Assembly: GCF_003660265.1 (NCBI RefSeq) | Contig: NZ_QXQP01000002.1 | Span: 1-64,000 of the forward strand | DNA length: 64,000 nucleotides | Direction: 5' to 3' | Origin: Helicobacter mehlei | GTDB taxonomy: Bacteria > Campylobacterota > Campylobacteria > Campylobacterales > Helicobacteraceae | In this document: positions 57,657-64,000 of the stretch, piece by piece | Layout: the number at the start of each line of letters is the position of its first letter | Position numbering within the stretch: the first letter of the stretch is position 1 | The notes under the pieces: generated by a model | Database searches by the model: none | Told to the model about the DNA's origin: nothing | What the model saw: the letters and a program-made list of their open reading frames with translations, nothing else | Program-made: the position numbers and the translations under genes

Positions 57657-58963
57657 TCTTTGACCATCGCTAAAGCTTTTAGAAAACTCAAATGATTCAC
57701 CTGCAATCCCGTTGTCATGTTTTTGAGTGTCAAACTCTCCTTTTGCACCTCTTCTTCGCCCAAAACCACCACAAACTCATGCCCCTTCTGGTTGGCATAG
57801 CTAAAAGGTTTTTTTAACTTGCCAATCTCAGGGTAAAGCTCGGTATTGACCTCACTTTGCCTAAAATTCTGCGCCACTTGGCTAGCATAGACAAAATGCG
57901 AGGGGTGCATGCACACCACCAACACCCGCGCACTAGTGGATTTGCTCTCCACCAACTCCAATTCCTCCAAAGCCACCAACAAGCGATCCAAACCAATAGA
58001 AGCCCCCACGCCGGGTAAATTTTGCGTGCTAAAACTCCTGGAGAGATTGTCATAACGCCCCCCCGAGCACACACTCCCCAAGCTGGTGAGTTGGTTGAGT
58101 GTAGTTTCACAGACCATGCCCGTGTAGTAACCCAATCCCCTAGCAATGGAAAAATCCACCTTGAAGTGATCCGGATTGATGTCTAGGGCTAACAAGAGGG
58201 CAAAAAGTCTCTCTAGCTCCTCTAAGCCCTCCTTGAGGGTGGCATTGTAATCTTTCAAGTAAGCCACGCGTTTGAAAAACTCTAGGCTATCCTCTTCTTG
58301 TTTGGTGTTGATGATGCTCAAAAACTCTTTAAAATCAATCTCGGGAAAATAGGTATTAAGCTCTAAGAGCACCCCCTCATGCCCGATTTTGCCCAATTTG
58401 TCAATCACCCTTAAAAGTGTGTGGGTGTCCTCTTGGGCGTGCAAGCCAAAATGTTGGCACAGACCATTTAAAATTTTGCGGTGGTTGATCCAAACACTAA
58501 ACTCCTCCAAATCTAGGGCTCTCAAACCCGCAATGATCACCTGGATAATCTCGCTATCACAAAGGATGCTATGACTCCCAATAAAATCAAAATCACATTG
58601 TGTAAATTCGCGATAACGCCCTTTTTGGGCGCGCTCGCCCCGAAAAACATTCCCAATCGCATAACGCTTAAAGGGCAAACCCAAGACAGAATGGTGTTGG
58701 GCGATAAAACGTGCTAGGGGCAAGGTTTGATCAAAGCGCAAGCCCACTTCACGCTTGCCATGATCTTTAAAGCGGTAAATCTCTTTTTGAATCTCCCCTT
58801 GTTCTTGGGTGAGGATATGGGCGTATTCTAAATGTGGAGTCTCAATGGGCACAAAACCAAAACTTTTAAACACATGGGCTAACTTGTCCAGCACCACCCC
58901 CTTTGCCATCGCCTCTTTAGGGAGTCTGTCTTTAAAGCCACTCAAGGTTTTAGGAGTGATCAT
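57653..58963 (-). CDS. hisS: Histidyl-tRNA synthetase
   Basis: The 436-residue class II enzyme has motif 1 ([15 protein letters not shown]), motif 2 ([29 protein letters not shown]), the HisA motif [11 protein letters not shown] and motif 3 ([12 protein letters not shown]). It charges tRNA-His. It heads the hisS-asd operon. Confidence 0.96.
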   Translation of the reverse strand: MITPKTLSGFKDRLPKEAMAKGVVLDKLAHVFKSFGFVPIETPHLEYAHILTQEQGEIQKEIYRFKDHGKREVGLRFDQTLPLARFIAQHHSVLGLPFKRYAIGNVFRGERAQKGRYREFTQCDFDFIGSHSILCDSEIIQVIIAGLRALDLEEFSVWINHRKILNGLCQHFGLHAQEDTHTLLRVIDKLGKIGHEGVLLELNTYFPEIDFKEFLSIINTKQEEDSLEFFKRVAYLKDYNATLKEGLEELERLFALLLALDINPDHFKVDFSIARGLGYYTGMVCETTLNQLTSLGSVCSGGRYDNLSRSFSTQNLPGVGASIGLDRLLVALEELELVESKSTSARVLVVCMHPSHFVYASQVAQNFRQSEVNTELYPEIGKLKKPFSYANQKGHEFVVVLGEEEVQKESLTLKNMTTGLQVNHLSFLKALAMVKE

Positions 58964-58988
58964 GGGATTCCTTTATTAAGATGGGTGC

Positions 58989-58994
58989 ATTATA
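58989..58994 (-). promoter_or_regulatory. Extended -10 (TGC-TATAAT) for hisS-asd
   Basis: TATAAT preceded by TGC on the minus strand, 26 bases before the hisS ATG. Confidence 0.6.
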
Positions 58995-59018
58995 GCAATT
59001 TTTAGGATTCTTTAGGGC

Positions 59019-61826
59019 TTAAAGCTTGGGGGCAATCCCTAGCTCTTGGGCTAAGAATTTAGCGGTGTAACTCTTGCTTTTGGCGTGGTTTTTGGCTAGC
59101 TCTAAGGGTGTGCCCTGTATCGTGATTTGCCCACCTAAATCGCCCCCTTCAGGTCCCATATCAATGATATAATCTGCGTTTTTGATCACATCTAAATTAT
59201 GTTCAATCACAATCATGGAGTTACCCAACTCCACTAAGGAATGCAAAACATTAATCAATAATTGTACATCTTCAAAATGTAGTCCGGTGGTAGGTTCATC
59301 TAAAATGTACAGAGTCTTGCCCGTGTCTTTGCGACTCAACTCCTTAGCTAATTTGATGCGTTGGGCCTCCCCCCCGCTTAGGGTCGTGGCATTTTGCCCC
59401 AAAGTGATGTAACCCAACCCAACTGCTTTAAGAGTCTGTAATTTGGTGGCAATCTTGGGGATTTTGGCAAAAAACTCTAGGGCTTCCTCCACACTCATGC
59501 GCAACACATCGGCAATGGATTTCCCCCTAATCTTGATCTCTAGGGTTTGGGGGTTATATTTGCTCCCCTTGCACGCATCGCATTGCACCAACACATCGGG
59601 CAAGAAGTGCATTTCAATCTTAATATCCCCCTCACCGTGGCATTTTTCACACCGCCCGCCCTTGACATTGAAACTAAAACGACTCGCACTATAGCCTAGT
59701 ATTTGCGCCTCCTTGCTCATCGCAAAGAGATCGCGAATCTCATCCATCACCCCCGTATAAGTGGCGGGGTTAGAGCGGGGGGTTTTGCCAATGGGGGCTT
59801 GATCCAAATAGATCACCTTGTCTAAGTGCTCTAGCCCCACCACCTCCACGCTCCCCACTGCCTTTTTTTGGGCGTGATTCAAGCATTCCTTAACAATGGG
59901 TAAAAGAGTCTGCAAGATGAGCGAACTTTTCCCACTCCCACTCACCCCGCTCACGCACACAAATTGCCCCAAAGGGATTTTCACACGCAAGTTTTTAATG
60001 TTGTGGATGGACACACCATTAAGCTCCAAAAAGAGCGTTTTTGTGCTAGGTGCTTTTGTGGGGCGTGTGATTTGTTTAGCCCCGCTCAAATAAAGTGCGG
60101 TCGTATGCGCGCTTTTCAGCAAGCACTCCACGCTCCCGCTAAAGACCACTTCCCCGCCGTATTTGCCCGCCCTAGGCCCAATATCCACCACAAAATCGGC
60201 TTGTTTAATGGTTTCTTTGTCATGCTCGACCACAATTAAGGTGTTGCCCTTTTTTTGCAAATTCTTTAAAGTTTTAATGAGTTTGAGCGTGTCCTTTTCG
60301 TGCAAACCAATACTGGGTTCATCTAGCACATATAAAACACCGGTTAGTCCGCTCCCAATCTGGCTAGCAATCCGGATTCGCTGACTCTCTCCCCCGCTTA
60401 AGGTGCGCGCATCTCTGCCCAAACTCAAATAACCCAACCCCACATCCACCAAGAAAAACACCCGCTCTAAGATTTCTTTTAAAATCGGGGTGGCGATGCG
60501 TTGGTTTTGGGGGCTCAAGTAGGCAAAATGAGTGGAATTCTTAAAAAAAACATACACACTATGGATGGGCATATCCAGCAAATCGGCGATATTATGCCCC
60601 GCCACCCGCACGCCCAGAGAGGACCCCTTGAGGCGATGCCCATGGCAGACACTGCATGGCTTTTCGCTCATGTATTGGTTGAGATCGCGTGTGTCTTTGA
60701 AAATATCGTAGGCAATTTGGATCACCCCTTTCCAAGGACGTTTGAGTTGGCTTTGCCGCCAAGTAAAACAAATTTCTGTCCCATTGCCATAGAGCAAAGC
60801 CTCTTGCTGAGTCGTGCTCAAATCTTTAAAAGGCACGCTAGGATCGATTTGATTAGCCACACAAAAGCCCTCGAAGAGGGCGTTATAATAGTTGTGATTC
60901 CAAAAAAAGGCTTTTTTGATGTGCTCGGTGGGTAAATTGGGGTCTAGGATTTTTTGGGTATCTAGGCTCAGTTTGCTTCCCAAACCCGCACACGCCTCGC
61001 ATGCGCCCTTAGGGGAGTTAAACGAAAAGCTCAAGGGTTCTAGCACCTCAAAGCTTACCTTGCATTGAAAACAAGCCAAATGCTCGCTATAATGCATGCT
61101 TTTTTTGCCCTCAGTGTCCATCACCTCCACTTCTCCAAAACTCTCGGCTAAGGCTTTTTCTAGGGCACTGGCTAGGCGGGCTTGGTTTTCTAGGCTCGTT
61201 TGCAAGCGATCGAGCACGGCTTTAATAGTGTGTTTCTTGCTCTTGGCAAGCTCGATGGGCTCATCTAAACGCACCAGCACGCCATCAATGTAGGCGCGCA
61301 CAAAGCCTTTTTGGCGTAAATTCGCGATCTTGTCAGCAAAGCTGCCTTTTTTATCGCGGATTATGGGGGCTAAAACAATAATGTTTGTGTCTTTGAAGTC
61401 TTGCAAGACCTGCTCTAAAATGTCGCCCACGCTCATGGAGGCAATGGGCGCGCCACACAAATGGCAATGTTGTTGCCCCACGCGCGCAAATAGCAAGCGT
61501 AAATAGTCGTAAATCTCAGTGATTGTGCCCACGGTGGAACGGGGGTTCTTACTCGTACTCTTTTGATCAATCGCCACAGCCGGAATCAAGCCCTCGATCT
61601 TATCCACAGCGGGCTTGCCCACCTTGTCTAAAAATTGGCGTGCATAACTGGAAAGCGATTCCAAATAACGCCTTTGCCCCTCGGCATAGAGGGTATCAAA
61701 AGCCAAGGTGGATTTGCCCGATCCGCTCAAGCCCGTAAAAACAATGAATTGGTTTTTGGGGATTTCCAAGTTAATATTTTTGAGATTATTTTCCCGCGCG
61801 CCATAGATTTGAATTTTGTCTAACAA
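59019..61826 (-). CDS. uvrA: Excinuclease ABC subunit UvrA
   Basis: The 935-residue protein has two ABC ATPase halves: Walker A FTGLSGSGKSTLAFDT and GVSGSGKSSLI, signatures LSGGESQRIRIASQIG and LSGGEAQRIKLAKELS, and zinc cysteines including CHLCGAP and CEKCHGEG. It finds bulky DNA damage with UvrB. Length is normal. It lies next to the HopE-like gene, as in H. pylori. Confidence 0.97.
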   Translation of the reverse strand: MLDKIQIYGARENNLKNINLEIPKNQFIVFTGLSGSGKSTLAFDTLYAEGQRRYLESLSSYARQFLDKVGKPAVDKIEGLIPAVAIDQKSTSKNPRSTVGTITEIYDYLRLLFARVGQQHCHLCGAPIASMSVGDILEQVLQDFKDTNIIVLAPIIRDKKGSFADKIANLRQKGFVRAYIDGVLVRLDEPIELAKSKKHTIKAVLDRLQTSLENQARLASALEKALAESFGEVEVMDTEGKKSMHYSEHLACFQCKVSFEVLEPLSFSFNSPKGACEACAGLGSKLSLDTQKILDPNLPTEHIKKAFFWNHNYYNALFEGFCVANQIDPSVPFKDLSTTQQEALLYGNGTEICFTWRQSQLKRPWKGVIQIAYDIFKDTRDLNQYMSEKPCSVCHGHRLKGSSLGVRVAGHNIADLLDMPIHSVYVFFKNSTHFAYLSPQNQRIATPILKEILERVFFLVDVGLGYLSLGRDARTLSGGESQRIRIASQIGSGLTGVLYVLDEPSIGLHEKDTLKLIKTLKNLQKKGNTLIVVEHDKETIKQADFVVDIGPRAGKYGGEVVFSGSVECLLKSAHTTALYLSGAKQITRPTKAPSTKTLFLELNGVSIHNIKNLRVKIPLGQFVCVSGVSGSGKSSLILQTLLPIVKECLNHAQKKAVGSVEVVGLEHLDKVIYLDQAPIGKTPRSNPATYTGVMDEIRDLFAMSKEAQILGYSASRFSFNVKGGRCEKCHGEGDIKIEMHFLPDVLVQCDACKGSKYNPQTLEIKIRGKSIADVLRMSVEEALEFFAKIPKIATKLQTLKAVGLGYITLGQNATTLSGGEAQRIKLAKELSRKDTGKTLYILDEPTTGLHFEDVQLLINVLHSLVELGNSMIVIEHNLDVIKNADYIIDMGPEGGDLGGQITIQGTPLELAKNHAKSKSYTAKFLAQELGIAPKL

Positions 61827-61862
61827 GCTTTCTCTTTACAACCCATGAATTTTTGGAACGCT

Positions 61863-61868
61863 ATTATA
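61863..61868 (-). promoter_or_regulatory. -10 box (TATAAT) for uvrA
   Basis: TATAAT on the minus strand 37 bases before the uvrA ATG. Confidence 0.5.
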
Positions 61869-61939
61869 CAGAATTTGCAAATCAATCACTTTAAGCATAA
61901 AAAAAATATAAAATTCTTGTTTTATGAGAGGAAACATGG

Positions 61940-61945
61940 TATGAT
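61940..61945 (+). promoter_or_regulatory. Possible -10 (TATGAT) for the HopE-like gene
   Basis: TATGAT lies 45 bases before the ATG at 61990. Confidence 0.35.
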
Positions 61946-61989
61946 TGGAACTTAAGTTCAACTTTTTTTATGGTGTATAAAGGATAAGA

Positions 61990-62787
61990 ATGAGAAAGTT
62001 TTTACTGGGGGTACCTCTAGTTTTAGGCGTGGCGAGCAGTGGCTTGATGGCGGAAAAGGGCGGTGGTTTTATTGGGCTTAACTACCAGATCGGGCAGGGT
62101 AGGATGAATACCGGTCTTTACACTAACAACAATTATTCGCCCGGAATGTGGCATTTGGACAAGCAGGGCAATCCTACAGGAAATGAAAACTGGCAGGGTA
62201 CAAACATTAGCTGGCATGGCAAATATGCCAATGGTGCGATGAATGGTTTTGGTTTCTTGGCTGGGCAGAGTTTCTTTTTCAAGCCCCCCAATGCCAAGAC
62301 TGCATGGCTGGGCTTGCGCTATTATGGTTTTTTGGACTATGGGTATGCGCATTTGGGGCGGCAACTGAGTGTACCAACCACAGTAGGTGGGTCCATTTAT
62401 AATGGCAGTGTCGATCTGAGCATGGTTGCTTATGGTGTGGGCACAGATTTAATGGGTAACTTCTTCGATCGCGAAAATGCCAGCGTGGGGGTCTATGGGG
62501 GCTTTGCCATCGGGGGGAATGCGTGGCAGGTGAATAGATCAACTCTGCATGCATGGCAAGATGCATTGATGGCTAGTAATACGGGCAATGTCGGTAAGCC
62601 TAGCCATGGGAACTTTAATGTGTGGTTGAATTTTGGCTTTAGGGCCAATATCCACAAACATAACGGCATTGAGTTGGGCGTGAAGATCCCCATGTTAGTC
62701 AATAAATTCTTGAAAACGGCGGGGGGGCAATATTACAGCCTCAAACGAGACTACTCTGTCTATCTAGGCTATCTCTACACTTTTTAA
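61990..62787 (+). CDS. hopE: HopE-like outer membrane porin
   Basis: The 265-residue product has a signal peptide (KFLLGVPLVLGVASSGLMAE), the mature start GGGFIGLNYQIGQG, AYGVGTDLMGNFFDREN, VWLNFGFRANIHKHNGIELG and a terminal Phe (YLGYLYTF), typical of small Hop porins. In H. pylori HopE is encoded next to uvrA, which supports the name. It would form a beta-barrel pore in the outer membrane. It is followed by a hairpin terminator. Confidence 0.8.
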   Translation: MRKFLLGVPLVLGVASSGLMAEKGGGFIGLNYQIGQGRMNTGLYTNNNYSPGMWHLDKQGNPTGNENWQGTNISWHGKYANGAMNGFGFLAGQSFFFKPPNAKTAWLGLRYYGFLDYGYAHLGRQLSVPTTVGGSIYNGSVDLSMVAYGVGTDLMGNFFDRENASVGVYGGFAIGGNAWQVNRSTLHAWQDALMASNTGNVGKPSHGNFNVWLNFGFRANIHKHNGIELGVKIPMLVNKFLKTAGGQYYSLKRDYSVYLGYLYTF

Positions 62788-62834
62788 TCTCCACTCACTT
62801 TTTGGTTTTGCTTGGTTTGCCCGCGCTTGGGCTT

Positions 62835-62860
62835 GCCTAGGTTTGTCTAGGCTTTCTTTT
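62835..62860 (+). terminator. Hairpin terminator between hopE and the convergent antiporter gene
   Basis: GCCTAG-GTTTGT-CTAGGC forms a 6-base stem followed by TTTCTTTT, a Rho-independent layout for the plus strand. It overlaps the end of the antiporter gene. Confidence 0.6.
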
Positions 62861-64000
62861 GGGTGTGCATGAGTGCTTTAATGAGAGTGGTGAAAAGCAC
62901 GCCCTCAAAAATGGCAGCCAGCAAGAAGGAATAATAAGTATTTTGGTTGATCGCCCCCACTCTTAAGCCCACGCTAGCGGTGGTTACCAAAAAGGTCAAG
63001 GGCATAGAGGCACTGAGTGCAAAGGTTAAAGTGTTGCGCAGATTAGCAAAGTGGGTCCTAAAGAGCGTGAAGCTTGCCACCAAGTGCAAACCTAACATCG
63101 CGCACACCACTAAGCACGCATGGTAGATGAGCTTGGGGTTGTCTAAAACCAGTTTAAGGTCCAAAGTGGAGCCCACATGGATAAAAAATAAAGGCACAAA
63201 AAAGCCAAAGCCAATATCGTTAAGTTTATCGAATAATTCATGCTTGTGGGGGAAGAAGGTCGCCACGATGGTCCCAGCCAAAAACGCGCCCAAGACCATT
63301 TCGAGTTTGAGCCATGCCACGAGTCCTATCAAGCTAAAAAAGAGCATAATGGCAAAGCGGATATCTTGGTTAGCTTGGTCGGTTGTGGGCATGATAAAGG
63401 ATTTTAAGCCCGGGAACCACCAAAACAAGATGTTAAAAATTTGCATTAACGCCACAATCGCGCCCAAAAAGAGCAATAAAATGCCCAAAGTCTTGTAAAG
63501 CTCCAAGCCTAGACCATGTAAGTAAATCCCATCCACGACCACCAATAAAATAATGCTGATCAGTTCGCCTAACACGCCCACCTTGAGCACCAAATCCAGC
63601 CATGGTAATTCTTTGCCATAATCGCGAACTAAGGTCATGATCATCCCCAAACTGACAATGGGTAGGGCGATGATGTAGAGGGCGGAGAGTTTGGCACTTA
63701 GAGTGATGGTTGAAGAGAGGGCGTAGAGAATGCCAAAATAACACAGAATTTTTTTTAATAAGGCCCGATTCATCTGCCTAAACATATACAGATCCACTTC
63801 CATACCACACAAAAACATCAAAAATAAAAACCCCACTTCAGCCATCATGCCAAAACTAGGATTGGGCGTGAATAAGCCAAAATAGACCCCCAAAGCCCCA
63901 AATACAATTTCTAAAACCGCCACGGGCATTTTGACCAAACGGCTCACATAGGGGACTAAAACAATTAAGGGCGTGATGATGGCTAAAATAAAGAGATCAT
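62847..64000 (-). CDS. KefB-type monovalent cation:proton antiporter (5' end outside window)
   Basis: The visible frame (366 residues from GTG 63947, continuing upstream as FILAIITPLIVLVPYVSR to the window edge) has about 11-12 membrane segments and the CPA2 pattern LEIVFGALGVYFGLF, FLFLMFLCGMEVDLYMFRQM and FVPLFFIHVGSTLDLKLVL. No C-terminal TrkA-N domain follows, so it is a short antiporter without the KTN regulator. It probably exchanges Na+ or K+ for protons. The start lies beyond 64000. Confidence 0.82.
   Translation of the reverse strand, partial: DLFILAIITPLIVLVPYVSRLVKMPVAVLEIVFGALGVYFGLFTPNPSFGMMAEVGFLFLMFLCGMEVDLYMFRQMNRALLKKILCYFGILYALSSTITLSAKLSALYIIALPIVSLGMIMTLVRDYGKELPWLDLVLKVGVLGELISIILLVVVDGIYLHGLGLELYKTLGILLLFLGAIVALMQIFNILFWWFPGLKSFIMPTTDQANQDIRFAIMLFFSLIGLVAWLKLEMVLGAFLAGTIVATFFPHKHELFDKLNDIGFGFFVPLFFIHVGSTLDLKLVLDNPKLIYHACLVVCAMLGLHLVASFTLFRTHFANLRNTLTFALSASMPLTFLVTTASVGLRVGAINQNTYYSFLLAAIFEGVLFTTLIKALMHTQKKA

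Overview
The window looks like chromosome of a gastric, non-pylori Helicobacter. It carries a Helicobacter gene set: HpaA-type lipoproteins, Hop/Hor outer membrane proteins ending in Phe, an 844-residue FlgL, dppABCDF next to obg, and an MCP with a poly-G leader. Many blocks match the gene order I remember from H. pylori (kdsA-ribH-nusB; rplU-rpmA-dpp-obg; hpaA-moaC-mogA-moaE-moaD-ribA; thrS-infC-rpmI-rplT-Hor; uvrA-hopE), but the blocks are rearranged and the base composition looks less AT-rich than H. pylori. Species cannot be settled from this window.

Layout. 1-240: decayed membrane-protein fragment. 239-2620: an IS607-type element in which a HicB/HicA toxin-antitoxin pair overlaps the serine transposase gene tnpA, which overlaps tnpB (hicB-hicA-tnpA-tnpB, one apparent operon). 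2613-6967: a remnant prophage or episome replication module on the minus strand (frameshifted tyrosine integrase, winged-helix replication protein, two ribbon-helix-helix proteins in overlapping frames, DnaB-like helicase, an unknown ORF, and a DnaG-type primase cut off after its zinc motif by the IS607 end). 7213-10230: kdsC, two small membrane proteins, hemL, a YceI-like periplasmic protein. 10377-16563: a glycosyltransferase island, probably for LPS or surface glycans, with GT4, GT2 and GT25 enzymes, a GT4 remnant and two divergent GT4 paralogues, one carrying an in-frame run of nine AACAC units. 16639-21673: recA, FtsB-like protein, AMIN-domain protein, pyrG, RluA-type pseudouridine synthase and serB as one tightly packed minus-strand operon. 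21759-25937: tiny lipoprotein, thrS (broken by two compensating frameshifts), infC, rpmI, rplT and a HorB-like outer membrane protein. 25981-31985: a selenocysteine tRNA-like gene directly in front of a biotin-synthase-like radical SAM gene, a YihY protein, nusB-ribH-kdsA, pyrF, panC and a HARE-HTH/PD-ExK putative nuclease. 32008-40335: Sel1-repeat protein, obg, dppFDCBA, rpmA, rplU. 40453-51115: flgL, LtaS-like transferase, hpaA, molybdopterin genes, MCP, ribA, DUF3943 membrane protein. 51236-64000: cstA, glnA, HpaA paralogue, YhcH-like and DUF2147-like proteins, asd, hisS, uvrA, HopE-like porin and the 5'-truncated (at the window edge) kefB-type antiporter.

Most notable: a toxin-antitoxin pair built into the operon of a TnpB-bearing IS607 element; a 16-G tract between ribA and the chemoreceptor; a pentanucleotide-repeat glycosyltransferase; a tRNA-Sec with a weak acceptor end; and a possible stand-alone nuclease beside panC. 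Frameshifts in int and thrS may be real decay or sequencing error; the sequence alone cannot tell.
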